Below, piece by piece: positions 1-6,986 of a DNA stretch of 64,000 nucleotides; the stretch's first letter is position 1; every line of letters starts with the position of its first letter. The notes below the pieces were generated by a model. That model did no database searches and was not told the DNA's origin. It was given only the letters and a program-made list of their open reading frames with translations. The stretch comes from Paenibacillus fonticola DSM 21315 (lineage in GTDB: Bacteria > Bacillota > Bacilli > Paenibacillales > Paenibacillaceae), in contig NZ_KB907261.1 of the NCBI RefSeq assembly GCF_000381905.1, positions 62,001-126,000 on the forward strand, in the 5' to 3' direction. The position numbers and the translations under genes are program-made.

Positions 1-137
1 AGTACGATCAAATTGCGGGACTCGCCTTTCGCCGCACCGCTTGTCGCAGGCCCCTCTTTCGCTGCAGCCAGACTTCCTGCAAAAATAACGGAAAATGCCA
101 AACCGCTAATCGCTAAAGTTTTCCAAAATTTACTCAT
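1..137 (-). CDS. N-terminal part of a secreted protein (runs off the window)
   Basis: The minus strand opens with MSKFWKTLAISGLAFSVIFA, a typical Sec signal peptide: two lysines, a hydrophobic core, and a likely cleavage near the Ala-Ala-Ala that follows. The frame stays open to the window edge (45 codons visible). A GAGAGGGG ribosome site precedes the ATG. The mature start is Gly/Ala/Ser-rich and then reads ESRNLIV, which could begin a beta strand of an extracellular enzyme, but too little is visible to name a family. Sure of the gene and its export signal, not of its function. Confidence 0.7.
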   Translation of the reverse strand, partial: MSKFWKTLAISGLAFSVIFAGSLAAAKEGPATSGAAKGESRNLIV

Positions 138-493
138 CCATTATATTCCCCTCTCAAAAAAATTCGTTATACGCTCAGTTTAAATAAGATATATTTGGGA
201 AATGTCAGGGGAGTGTTCACTTTTGATTAAAGTTCCTTCCAAATAAGTTAAAAAAATTAAAATGGATGTGGGCAAGTAATTCTGGCATTAAGACAGGACA
301 AAGCAAGATAAGACAAAGCAATTACGGTACATAGAGGTGAGTAATAATAGGTTGGCAAGTTAGATCAGTAGGCGAGGAAGAAAAGTAAGAGCAGTTGGTG
401 AGCAAGGCAGGTTGAGTGGAACATAAGACTTCGGTTAGGAGCCGGGGCGATTCAAGGACTGCCAGAAAAAGCTTTTACAATTAAAAGAACAAC
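138..493. other. Non-coding stretch without recognised genes
   Basis: No credible coding frame in either direction. The part near 290-330 carries a short direct repeat (ACAAAGCAA twice). The left end should hold the promoter of the secreted protein that begins at 137, but no clear -35/-10 pair was found. Confidence 0.5.
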
Positions 494-539
494 AAAAAAA
501 GCTGTCTCACCAGCAGATTTAATCCACTAGTAAGACAGC
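494..539 (-). terminator. Rho-independent terminator of tRNA-Leu
   Basis: Inverted repeat GCTGTCT/AGACAGC (501-507 and 533-539). On the minus strand it is followed by seven Ts (494-500). It lies directly downstream of the tRNA-Leu gene and ends that single-gene transcript. Confidence 0.75.
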
Positions 540-558
540 CCTTCATAGCTGTGAATAT

Positions 559-640
559 GCGGTCGAGAGGACTCGAACCTCCACGGGTATACACCCACTA
601 CCCCCTCAAGATAGCGTGTCTGCCATTCCACCACGACCGC
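559..640 (-). tRNA. tRNA-Leu (anticodon GAG)
   Basis: An 82-nt class II tRNA with a 7-bp GCGGTCG/CGACCGC acceptor stem, D arm, long variable arm and GGTTCGAGTCC T arm. The anticodon stem CTATC/GGTAG encloses the loop TTGAGGG, giving GAG, which reads CUC leucine codons. No CCA is encoded. The sequence is identical to the second copy at 4672-4753, so the gene is duplicated within 4.1 kb. It has its own promoter and terminator. Confidence 0.95.
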
Positions 641-667
641 GTAGTGTGTTCGAAACGAACATTTTAT

Positions 668-696
668 ATTATATCTCCGCAGACACTAAAAGTAAA
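668..696 (-). promoter_or_regulatory. SigA-type promoter for tRNA-Leu
   Basis: On the minus strand TTTACT (691-696) is followed after 17 bp by a perfect TATAAT (668-673), 28 bp upstream of the tRNA-Leu 5' end. Confidence 0.7.
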
Positions 697-708
697 GCGT
701 AATTATTT

Positions 709-1065
709 TCATTCAAGGTTTCCTTTTAACTTTCGATACCGAGTAAACTCAATATACTCCTGTATAAAAGCCTTCTCTTGGTCAGTCAGCTGCTTATCCA
801 CATCGTCCCAATCTGGAGTTTTCACCGCATAAAGCTCTTTTCTTTCCATGATCTGTCCCTGGTTCCGTTCGCTCCCGGTCATCAACCAATCCAGACTTAC
901 ATCGAAGTATGAGGAAATATCGATCAGCTTATTTGTTCCGGGCGTTGATTTGCCGCGTTTCCAATCCCCTAAATTTCCGGTGCTGATTCCCAGCGTCTGG
1001 CAAAACTCCTTATTGGTCATAGCGTTATTTTTGATAAGCCATTCGATTCTTTCGTATATTGACAA
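709..1065 (-). CDS. XRE-family helix-turn-helix regulator
   Basis: A 118-aa protein with an N-terminal lambda-repressor-like HTH (about residues 5-63). The recognition region reads NKEFCQTLGISTGNLGDWKRG, followed by the usual FDVSLDWLMTG end of an XRE domain. The C-terminal half is charged and probably helical, serving in oligomerisation or signal sensing. The start is TTG, chosen because TAGGAGA sits just upstream and the HTH begins immediately. It is divergent from the PAS gene at 1270, with a strong palindromic operator between them, so it probably regulates itself and perhaps its neighbour. Its place beside a tRNA hints at an old mobile element, but no other phage genes are seen. Confidence 0.8.
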   Translation of the reverse strand: MSIYERIEWLIKNNAMTNKEFCQTLGISTGNLGDWKRGKSTPGTNKLIDISSYFDVSLDWLMTGSERNQGQIMERKELYAVKTPDWDDVDKQLTDQEKAFIQEYIEFTRYRKLKGNLE

Positions 1066-1096
1066 CGTCTCCTACCTTCCTTCAAAATGCGCATTT

Positions 1097-1138
1097 ACGC
1101 ATTTAAGTAATTATTGTTGTAAAGTTACTTAATTGCGT
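1097..1138. promoter_or_regulatory. Palindromic operator upstream of the XRE regulator
   Basis: ACGCATTTAAGTAA (1097-1110) and TTACTTAATTGCGT (1125-1138) form an inverted repeat matching at 13 of 14 positions around a 14-bp spacer. The site lies 32 bp from the XRE start and overlaps where its promoter should be. The dyad spacing suits a dimeric HTH repressor, so autoregulation is the likeliest reading. A second small dyad (ATGCG...CGCAT) overlaps its left arm. Confidence 0.6.
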
Positions 1139-1269
1139 GTATAATTTGAATAAATTCACTTTTATGTACTAGTTGTTCCATCCATCCTTATTATATCATA
1201 GGCAGCTACTGCTCTTCACTGCGAGTATTCATACTGTTAACAATAATTTAAGTGGATAGGAGGTTCATG

Positions 1270-1911
1270 ATGAATCATGACACAAGTTTGTGGATAACAG
1301 CTGCTCTGGCTTTGAATCAATGTCTTGCGATAACCGATACACAAGGTACCATTCGCCACATTAATACTACATGGGCTTTAACAGCTGTGGAAATGGGCCT
1401 GTCCCCACAGTGGGATCGTCCCGGGCTCAATCTTGTGGAGTTCCTGAACAATCCGGAAAATCGTACACTCTGCCCTCAAGCCCCCATGTTTTTAGCCCAG
1501 CTCAACAATATCCTGCATGGAGACTGTGCTTATTACAGAAAGGAGTTCCACCTCCATTTGTCCATGTCCGGGGAGACCAGATGGTTCCAACTGGAGGTTA
1601 TTCCGTTAATCGAACAACAGGACTCTCATATTAAAGGTACAGTTCTCAGCTGTTCTGAAATGACCCGATTCAAAAAATACGAGCTCCAGCTCGTTGAAGT
1701 CATTTCTCAAATTCGCACATTGCGCGGATTGCTGCCTATCTGTGCGGTGTGCAAGCGAATTAAAGACAAGGTTAATCATTGGGAGGACATTGAAAGCTAT
1801 TTAATCAGAAATACCCATGCCGAATTCACTCATGATATTTGCCCGGATTGTATCCGAGTTTTGTATCCTAAGTATTCATCTATCCTTGACCCTGATTCTG
1901 ATGACATTTGA
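1270..1911 (+). CDS. PAS-domain protein with C-terminal cysteine motif
   Basis: A 213-aa soluble protein. Residues 10-135 look like a PAS sensor: an ALNQCLAITDTQGTIRHIN start, then a GETRWFQLEVIPL strand and a short helix leading out. The C-terminus (about 155-205) carries LLPICAVCKRIKD...HWEDIESYL...AEFTHDICPDC, a four-cysteine motif (CxxC...CxxC) known from the tails of many PAS, GAF and response-regulator proteins and probably metal-binding. There is no kinase, GGDEF or HTH output domain. The second of two adjacent ATGs is chosen because it lies 6 bp after AGGAGG. The target is unknown; it is probably an adaptor or redox/ligand sensor. Confidence 0.75.
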   Translation: MNHDTSLWITAALALNQCLAITDTQGTIRHINTTWALTAVEMGLSPQWDRPGLNLVEFLNNPENRTLCPQAPMFLAQLNNILHGDCAYYRKEFHLHLSMSGETRWFQLEVIPLIEQQDSHIKGTVLSCSEMTRFKKYELQLVEVISQIRTLRGLLPICAVCKRIKDKVNHWEDIESYLIRNTHAEFTHDICPDCIRVLYPKYSSILDPDSDDI

Positions 1912-1933
1912 CTGCTTATACCTGTTTCGTGGT

Positions 1934-2632
1934 TCAACCTCTAATACGCTTGCTCCTTCTACCCAGCATTTGCCCTACTGTTGCACCGGCAAGTCCGCCA
2001 ATGATAAGTCCGACCCCGCCTAGATGCATTAATCCAGCCAACGTAGCTAAAGCAGCCCCAGTACAGGCTGACAACAGATGAGGAAAACTTCGTTCCCCCC
2101 CGAACAGCAATGCCAAGAACAGTGCAGGAAGTGCAAAGCTAAGCACTGAAGCAGTTTCTGACGTGACAATTCCACCTATTCCTGCGCCAACTATCGTTCC
2201 AGCAATCCAAGATCCGTATGCCGCTAATGCAAATGTAAGATAATAAGAAGGCGTTAATCTTTCACCAGCAGCCGCACGATTAGAAGTAACTACAAAGCTC
2301 TCGTCCGTTAATCCAAGAGCTGCCAACCATTTCAACGGTTCCCGCCAATGCGCCAAATGGGGCCCCATCGTTGCACCGTAAAGGACGTGACGCATATTTA
2401 CTAGCAGGATTGTTACTACAATCGTTGCCGGAGCCGTGGCTGTTTCCAGCATGCTGATTACCATAAATTGCGCTCCTCCAGAGTAAATCCAAATAGAGCT
2501 AAAGATGGACATATTCCACGGCATGCCGCTAGCTGCAGCCAACACTCCAAATGTAATGGAAAGGGGAAAATACGCCAAAACAATAGGCAGCGCATCCCGT
2601 AATGCTAACGCTATTTTATCTTGTCGACTCAT
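1934..2632 (-). CDS. azlC: AzlC-family branched-chain amino acid exporter, large subunit
   Basis: A 232-aa polytopic membrane protein (about six to seven hydrophobic segments) starting MSRQDKIALALRDALPIVLAYFP. It carries the hallmark FPLSITFGVLAAASG, GGAQF and NMRHVLYGA stretches of the AzlC/YgaZ family. With AzlD it forms a two-component exporter for branched-chain amino acids or analogues. The start at 2632 is preferred over an upstream in-frame ATG because it follows AAGGTGG and avoids overlap with the upstream gene. It lies 16 bp downstream of the azlD-like gene, so the two are cotranscribed in the order D-C, the reverse of the usual order. Confidence 0.88.
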   Translation of the reverse strand: MSRQDKIALALRDALPIVLAYFPLSITFGVLAAASGMPWNMSIFSSIWIYSGGAQFMVISMLETATAPATIVVTILLVNMRHVLYGATMGPHLAHWREPLKWLAALGLTDESFVVTSNRAAAGERLTPSYYLTFALAAYGSWIAGTIVGAGIGGIVTSETASVLSFALPALFLALLFGGERSFPHLLSACTGAALATLAGLMHLGGVGLIIGGLAGATVGQMLGRRSKRIRG

Positions 2633-2648
2633 GCTCGTACCACCTTGT

Positions 2649-2966
2649 TCACATAAAATAATTAGCCAATGCAAAAAATAAAATGCCCGCCAATACAGTT
2701 AATAGCAGCCTTCGGGTCAGCCACGCTACTGCAATCGTAGGAATTGCCGCGACTAATATCATATTGTCTTTCATTGGAACCCACTGTCCTTCGTTCAATA
2801 AAAGCAGCGGCCCAAGTAAGGCTCCGAGTACGGCCGGCGAAACATAGGATAGCCATTCCTTTGACTGATGCGACCATTTAATTCGGCTCCCAAGTACCAG
2901 CGAGCCTGCGCGCAGCAAATAAGTGCCGGCTCCAATAAGCAGAATAATCAAAAGTTGTGACTCCAT
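2649..2966 (-). CDS. azlD: AzlD-family branched-chain amino acid exporter, small subunit
   Basis: A 105-aa protein with four predicted membrane segments. It has the AzlD signature near the N-terminus (LIGAGTYLLRAGSLVLG) and the VSPAVLGALLGPLL segment. It partners AzlC in the exporter. It is the first gene of a two-gene minus-strand operon with azlC immediately downstream. No specific regulator is adjacent. Confidence 0.88.
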   Translation of the reverse strand: MESQLLIILLIGAGTYLLRAGSLVLGSRIKWSHQSKEWLSYVSPAVLGALLGPLLLLNEGQWVPMKDNMILVAAIPTIAVAWLTRRLLLTVLAGILFFALANYFM

Positions 2967-3166
2967 TCACTCATCCCTGTTCTTTGTAATCATTATTATA
3001 TATAGGCTGCAACAATTTCACCTTTTCCGCTAGGATAACCCTACTATAAATAGTATCATATTATCCTGATCCTCACCTGATATTCTTCGGCCTTGACCTG
3101 AAATCATTTTCATATTTTATACTCTTGATAACTACCGCTGAACTAGCTATAGGGAGGATGTTATTT

Positions 3167-4024
3167 ATGAAGTTAATCGCTATCGATCTGGACGGGACTT
3201 TACTTACCGCTGAAAGCAACCCCAGTAAGGAAGGGCTTGATACAATTCAGAATATTTTATCAGCTAACCGTCATAAAGTAACGATTTGCACAGGCAGGGC
3301 CCGCTTCGATGTTCGCGGCATTATTGGCGATGAAATAAACATACCTATTATTTCTTCCAATGGTGCGGCTGTCCACGATGAAAATGGACAATTGTTACGA
3401 GAGACACCGATTCCTCACCAGGTCGCTGCTGAAGCGATAAACTATTTAATGAAGCAAAATGTTTACTTCGAAATATTTTGTCCTGAGGAAATTTACACTT
3501 CTTTTGGCGGAGAAAGCAAGCTTCAGGCCGAATTGGACATTCTAACTAGCGCAAATCCACACATGGATAAAGTTACGCTATGGAGGGGCGCCGTAATTCA
3601 ATTTAAACAATTTGGTATTTGCCAAATCAATGATCCCCGGGAAGTCCTTGCCAAAGGGATCCCCATTTATAAACTGTTAATATTTACGTATGACGAGTCC
3701 AAGCTGAGCCTCTTAAACGAGCATTTTTCCCAGCAAAATTCCATCCATACTACAGCCGCAGCCAGACATACACTTGAAATCATTTCAACAGATACAGACA
3801 AAGGAAGCGCCCTGCAGTTCCTTGCCTCGTATTACAACGTCGACATGGTGGACACGATTGTAATCGGGGACAGTTATAACGATATATCTATGTTTCAAGT
3901 AGCCGGAACAAGCGTCGCCATGGGCAATGCTGTTGAAGAAATCAAGCAGCTCAGCACCTTATCGACACGCAGCAATAACGATCACGGTGTCGCATATGCA
4001 CTGAAGAAACTGCTTGAGCTTTAG
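3167..4024 (+). CDS. Cof-type HAD-IIB family phosphatase
   Basis: A 285-aa cytosolic hydrolase. Motif I is IAIDLDGTLL (Asp nucleophile and acid/base), motif II ICTGR, and the C-terminal motif III/IV is GDSYNDISMF, with a class IIB cap between. Family members dephosphorylate sugar phosphates, FMN or pyridoxal phosphate; the exact substrate cannot be read here. The ATG at 3167 is chosen because AGGGAGG lies 9 bp upstream, whereas the in-frame ATG at 3158 abuts that site. Monocistronic and followed immediately by a 29-bp tandem repeat array. Confidence 0.88.
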   Translation: MKLIAIDLDGTLLTAESNPSKEGLDTIQNILSANRHKVTICTGRARFDVRGIIGDEINIPIISSNGAAVHDENGQLLRETPIPHQVAAEAINYLMKQNVYFEIFCPEEIYTSFGGESKLQAELDILTSANPHMDKVTLWRGAVIQFKQFGICQINDPREVLAKGIPIYKLLIFTYDESKLSLLNEHFSQQNSIHTTAAARHTLEIISTDTDKGSALQFLASYYNVDMVDTIVIGDSYNDISMFQVAGTSVAMGNAVEEIKQLSTLSTRSNNDHGVAYALKKLLEL

Positions 4025-4038
4025 AGGTATAAAGCGAT

Positions 4039-4212
4039 GCGATAAACCTTTGAAGCGTGGCTCCTGACCGGTAAACCTTTGACGCAGGACCCCCGACTGG
4101 TAGACCTTTGGTACATGACTCCAGACTGGTAGATCTTTGGTACATGACTCCTGACTGGTAGACCTTTGGTACATGACTCCAGACTGGTAGACCTTTGGTG
4201 CAGGCCCCCCGA
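4039..4212. repeat. Minisatellite, six tandem copies of a 29-bp unit
   Basis: Six head-to-tail copies of CTGGTAGACCTTTGGTACAT plus nine more bases fill 4039-4212. Copies 3-5 are nearly identical; copies 1, 2 and 6 are diverged, as expected when the array grows from its centre. It starts 15 bp after the HAD stop codon. Open frames through it on the minus strand are repeat translations, not genes. There are no spacers, so it is not CRISPR. Confidence 0.9.
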
Positions 4213-4626
4213 ACTCGTTTTGAGTACATGTATGGTAATGATTGCGAACGTACTGATAGCTTGTATTCTGTTAGGTCAGGATCGTTTGGCAGGCTTGTAT
4301 TCACTAGCGCACTGCGGGAATATGGAACCGAGCCAAAGGATGCTAGACCATGGATGCTAGACAATGTAGATGAATAAATGAATAGATGGATAGATGGATA
4401 GATGCGGCTGAACTGTGATTTCGTGCATTTAAGTGTATTTTATGTATTAAATTTATGGGTTAACTCGAGATCGGGTGAAATAGATGGATTTCAGGTATCT
4501 AAACCCGGATTTTCCTTCCTTATGTCCCAAAACGTTCGCTTTAAATACATTAAATCCAGTTACACTCTGTATTTCATTCTGACAATACATTTTTAGTACC
4601 AGAAAAGCTGTTAATTTTATAATTTC
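4213..4626. other. Intergenic region with a short (TAGATGGA) repeat
   Basis: No gene is recognised. Positions 4383-4404 hold about 2.75 copies of the 8-mer TAGATGGA, and the stretch before it has GGATGCTAGAC twice. The rest is AT-rich and without clear signals. Confidence 0.5.
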
Positions 4627-4658
4627 AAAAAGAACCCTGCTCTCAGCAAGGTTCTTTT
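4627..4658 (-). terminator. Terminator of the tRNA-Glu-Leu unit
   Basis: AAAAGAACC and GGTTCTTTT flank a 13-14-nt loop, and the minus-strand 3' side is U-rich. It lies 14 bp downstream of the second tRNA-Leu. Confidence 0.75.
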
Positions 4659-4671
4659 CAAAGTTTTCGAT

Positions 4672-4753
4672 GCGGTCGAGAGGACTCGAACCTCCACGGG
4701 TATACACCCACTACCCCCTCAAGATAGCGTGTCTGCCATTCCACCACGACCGC
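4672..4753 (-). tRNA. tRNA-Leu (anticodon GAG), second copy
   Basis: An 82-nt gene identical to the tRNA-Leu at 559-640, with different flanks. It follows tRNA-Glu in the same direction and ends at the hairpin at 4627-4658. No encoded CCA. Confidence 0.95.
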
Positions 4754-4835
4754 ATATTAAATTATTGTATTCCTATCGAAGCGGATGCTCCGACGAACCC
4801 CCAAGGGATTCTCACCCCTGAAGCAATAAAGAAAG

Positions 4836-4910
4836 TGGTGACCCGTAGGGGATTCGAACCCCTGTTACCTCCGTGAAAGGGAGGTGTCTTAACCCCTTGA
4901 CCAACGGGCC
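4836..4910 (-). tRNA. tRNA-Glu (anticodon TTC)
   Basis: A 75-nt gene including an encoded CCA (4836-4838). The acceptor GGCCCGT pairs with ACGGGTC, the anticodon stem is CCTCC/GGAGG, and the loop CTTTCAC gives UUC. It is the first gene after the strong promoter at 4956-4984. Confidence 0.96.
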
Positions 4911-4955
4911 ATGCAGATATTTGTTATACATTTATCAAAAGTGACGACAGGAAAG

Positions 4956-4984
4956 ATTATATCAAAATAAATGAGAGGTGACAA
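4956..4984 (-). promoter_or_regulatory. Strong SigA promoter for tRNA-Glu-Leu
   Basis: On the minus strand TTGTCA (4979-4984), 17 bp, TATAAT (4956-4961). It sits between the terminator of the upstream tRNA unit and tRNA-Glu, making Glu-Leu a separate transcription unit. Confidence 0.85.
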
Positions 4985-5001
4985 CCCTATTTTAAAGAAA
5001 T

Positions 5002-5023
5002 AAAAAAAGTCCATCCGGACTTT
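5002..5023 (-). terminator. Terminator of the tRNA-Asn-Ser unit
   Basis: AAAGTCC (5006-5012) pairs with GGACTTT (5017-5023), and a seven-residue T run follows on the minus strand (5002-5008). Confidence 0.8.
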
Positions 5024-5045
5024 GATTAAACTTCTAACGAAGCTC

Positions 5046-5230
5046 ATGCTCCGACGAACCTACAGAGAGTTCTCAAGCTATGGTGGCGGAGAGAGAGGGA
5101 TACTCTCATTCCATTCGAGACTGCGAAGTTTATGCTATCGTATCGAGACTGCGAAGTTTATGCTATCGTAGTCTATGCTCCGACGAACCTACAGAGGGTT
5201 CTCAAACTATGGTGGCGGAGAGAGAGGGAT
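5046..5230. repeat. Duplicated tRNA-Ser 3' end and trailer, with a 28-bp tandem repeat between
   Basis: A 56-bp block at 5046-5101 recurs at 5175-5230 with two mismatches. The second copy includes the real 3' end and CCA of tRNA-Ser; the first ends where the tRNA homology is cut off. Between them TCGAGACTGCGAAGTTTATG plus eight bases is perfectly repeated in tandem (5115-5142, 5143-5170). The phrase ATGCTCCGACGAACC also appears downstream of tRNA-Glu (from 4785). The pattern suggests slippage or recombination within the tRNA cluster. Confidence 0.85.
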
Positions 5231-5304
5231 TCGAACCCTCGCACCGCTTACGCAGTCTAACCCCTTAGCAGAGGGTCCCCTTATAGCCACTTGGGTATCT
5301 CTCC
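5213..5304 (-). tRNA. tRNA-Ser (anticodon GCT)
   Basis: A 92-nt class II tRNA with encoded CCA (5213-5215), acceptor GGAGAGA, a long variable arm, anticodon stem ACCCT/GGGGT and loop CTGCTAA giving GCU for AGC/AGU serine codons. It lies 5 bp from tRNA-Asn. Confidence 0.95.
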
Positions 5305-5309
5305 AAAAA

Positions 5310-5385
5310 TGGCTCCCCGAACAGGACTCGAACCTGTGACAACTCGATTAACAGTCGAGTGCTCTACCGACTGAGCTATCAGGGA
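5310..5385 (-). tRNA. tRNA-Asn (anticodon GTT)
   Basis: A 76-nt gene with encoded CCA (5310-5312). Acceptor TCCCTGA/TCGGGGA, anticodon loop CTGTTAA gives GUU. It is the first gene of the Asn-Ser unit. Confidence 0.95.
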
Positions 5386-5409
5386 ACGACATACAACAGA
5401 TTACGGTAT

Positions 5410-5438
5410 AATTTATCATGATTCTAAGCCAAAGTCAA
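5410..5438 (-). promoter_or_regulatory. Promoter for tRNA-Asn-Ser
   Basis: Minus strand TTGACT (5433-5438), 17 bp, TAAATT (5410-5415), 25 bp before tRNA-Asn. The -35 is close to consensus; the -10 matches four of six. Confidence 0.6.
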
Positions 5439-5541
5439 GAAACCTGATCATGAGGTGTTAACGCGATCATGGTTGGGATATCGTTGTTCTGTGATCATAT
5501 TACCCTATAACTATTCCGAGATAGTGTCACTATAAAAGGGC

Positions 5542-5565
5542 GGATCTGACATTGCTGTCAGATCC
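5542..5565 (-). terminator. Terminator after the small hydrophobic peptide gene
   Basis: GGATCTGACA/TGTCAGATCC form a perfect 10-bp stem with a 4-nt loop. On the minus strand it is followed by GCCCTTTTAT. It lies 9 bp past the stop of the 26-codon frame. Confidence 0.7.
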
Positions 5566-5574
5566 AGCGAAAGC

Positions 5575-5655
5575 TCAGGAATCCTTACGATATCGCGCCA
5601 GTTCGATTAGCATTACGATGAGTACAAGCAGCTGAATGAGCAACTCTACAGTCAT
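5575..5655 (-). CDS. 26-aa hydrophobic membrane peptide, toxin-like
   Basis: MTVELLIQLLVLIVMLIELA plus RYRKDS. It is one hydrophobic helix of about 17 residues with a short basic tail. A TGGAGG site lies upstream of the ATG and a strong terminator follows at once, so this is a compact stand-alone transcript. Tiny membrane peptides with a basic C-terminus and tight terminator are the format of type I toxins (TxpA/BsrG or the holin-like toxin family). No antisense antitoxin promoter was identified, so this remains a candidate. It could also be a small regulatory membrane peptide. Confidence 0.5.
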   Translation of the reverse strand: MTVELLIQLLVLIVMLIELARYRKDS

Positions 5656-6168
5656 ATGCCTCGCCTCCATTCGTAAATTGCTCCTTCGAAACCGGTAGCT
5701 CCTCTCCCAAAGGATTCCTTACGCCCCCCTCTCATGTATATGACAGGCTTTATTGTTACTTGCCTATTTATCGTATATTTAATTCAATGTATTCCATTCA
5801 ATATATTAAATTCGATTCCATTTATCCTCTTTACTCCATATTCCAGGTATCCAATTTATTCTATATTCCATGTGTTCGATTTATCTCATACTCGATGTAT
5901 TCGATTTATTCCATATTCCATGTAACCACTTTACTCCATATTCCACGTATCCGCTTTGTCCCGTATTCCATGGATCCGATTTATTCCATATATCATGTAT
6001 TTGCTTCATTCTTGCATCTGCTTCATTCCTTTTTATTTCATCTATTAAATTTCCTTCATATTAGATTCCCTTCATATACTACGGATCCTCCAAATAATGC
6101 CGCATGGGCACCAAGGCAAGTTGGCGGATGTTGAACAACGGACCCCGGCCAACGGTCGATCATGGCAT
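5656..6168. other. AT-rich non-coding region containing a 25-bp minisatellite
   Basis: It is filled mostly by the degenerate repeat array at 5830-6004. The overlapping plus-strand frames here are repeat translations in shifted frames. The left end should hold the promoter of the small peptide gene. Nothing else is recognised. Confidence 0.6.
5830..6004. repeat. Degenerate minisatellite, seven tandem 25-bp units
   Basis: Seven consecutive 25-bp units resembling TTTATTCCATATTCCATGTA plus TCCGA run from 5830 to 6004, with weaker copies on either side. The period is not a multiple of three, which explains parallel Tyr/Ile/Ser-rich frames in all three plus-strand phases. Confidence 0.85.
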
Positions 6169-6384
6169 TCATCCTACGGCTACCAAAAAAAAAGAACCAT
6201 CATCTCCGTAAAAAGAGATCAGGTTCTTATGCTTGTGTTTATTTTGATTCAGTTGGTCTTGCTTCGTCTTTGTTTTTCTCGTGCTCATATCAAGTGCAGC
6301 AAATGGACTCCGGCTTAGCTCAGGATTACGTTTGCCTTCACGTGTTAATTTCTCACGCATTTTTTTGGCCTTGGATTTTGCCAT
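6169..6384 (-). CDS. Small basic conserved-type protein
   Basis: A 71-aa protein starting MAKSKAKKMREKLTREGKRN, strongly basic and without membrane segments. It resembles short Lys/Arg-rich proteins commonly annotated as hypothetical in Bacillales; function unknown. AGGAAGTG precedes the ATG. The last 15 or so codons (ISFYGDDGSFFLVAVG) run through the intrinsic terminator at 6185-6228, so coding and termination signals overlap. Confidence 0.65.
   Translation of the reverse strand: MAKSKAKKMREKLTREGKRNPELSRSPFAALDMSTRKTKTKQDQLNQNKHKHKNLISFYGDDGSFFLVAVG
6185..6228 (-). terminator. Terminator overlapping the end of the small basic protein gene
   Basis: AAGAACC (6192-6198) pairs with GGTTCTT (6222-6228), with a further ATCTC/GAGAT inside. 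An eight-residue T run follows on the minus strand. Confidence 0.7.
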
Positions 6385-6518
6385 ATAGGGTTCACTTCCT
6401 TATGATTTTATTTGTTGCCAGTATAACATAATTCAATTGAGGTTTGGCTGCTCCCCTCCCCATATTCAAGTACAATATTTGACCTCACTGCCACCCATCT
6501 GCACGCATCATATACAAA

Positions 6519-6986
6519 TTACTCCTGATAATTAAATAAGCTCAGATTTCCCGAACACTTTCCACATCGGTAACGATTCGGATCAACACGACGCTTGCGC
6601 AAATATTCCGTTCCACAGCTTGTACATTTCAGCTTATAACGATAAGGCAGCGTTTTTCTGTCCTGCGCTCCGGGTAATGATTGACAAAATCTGCTCCCTC
6701 CAACCTTACGAAGTAAAGTCTTAAAGTCGGAGTCTCGATGTCTATAGCCTTTTCCCATTAAGTGAAGATGATAGTGACATAGTTCATGCTTGATGATTTT
6801 TTCTACTTCTGCTGTTCCGAAGGCTTCAAGCTGTGCAGGATTTATTTCAATATGATGAGATTTCATAAAATACCGTCCACCCGTTGTCCGTAAGCGAGAA
6901 TTGAACCGGGCCTCGTGTCGAAAGGGCAAGCCAAAGCTATTCATTGAAATTTGCTCCACCCATGCCTGCAATTGTGTATTATTCAA
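6519..6986 (-). CDS. SprT-family zinc metalloprotein (YdcK-like)
   Basis: A 155-aa protein with the metallopeptidase-like motif KIIKHELCHYHLHLMGKG (HExxH variant plus downstream His) and a C-terminal zinc ribbon (CTSCG...CGKC). The body FNSRLRTTGGRYFMKSHHIEIN is typical of the SprT family. The substrate is unknown in Firmicutes. The start is set to TTG at 6986: AAGGAGG lies 7 bp before it, homologues begin here, and the upstream in-frame ATG has no site. A neighbour of cmpA, as in Bacillus. Confidence 0.85.
   Translation of the reverse strand: MNNTQLQAWVEQISMNSFGLPFRHEARFNSRLRTTGGRYFMKSHHIEINPAQLEAFGTAEVEKIIKHELCHYHLHLMGKGYRHRDSDFKTLLRKVGGSRFCQSLPGAQDRKTLPYRYKLKCTSCGTEYLRKRRVDPNRYRCGKCSGNLSLFNYQE

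Noticed and set aside
4039-4212. 29-bp repeats as a CRISPR array
   Set aside because: Units are directly adjacent with no unique spacers, and no cas genes are present.
3951-4364. 137-aa minus-strand frame with repeated SCTKGLPV-type peptides
   Set aside because: It is the translation of the minisatellite and overlaps the HAD gene on the other strand; no ribosome site.
5734-6134. Overlapping plus-strand frames rich in Tyr, Ile, Ser and Phe
   Set aside because: Products of the 25-bp tandem repeats in three phases; no ribosome sites or domains.
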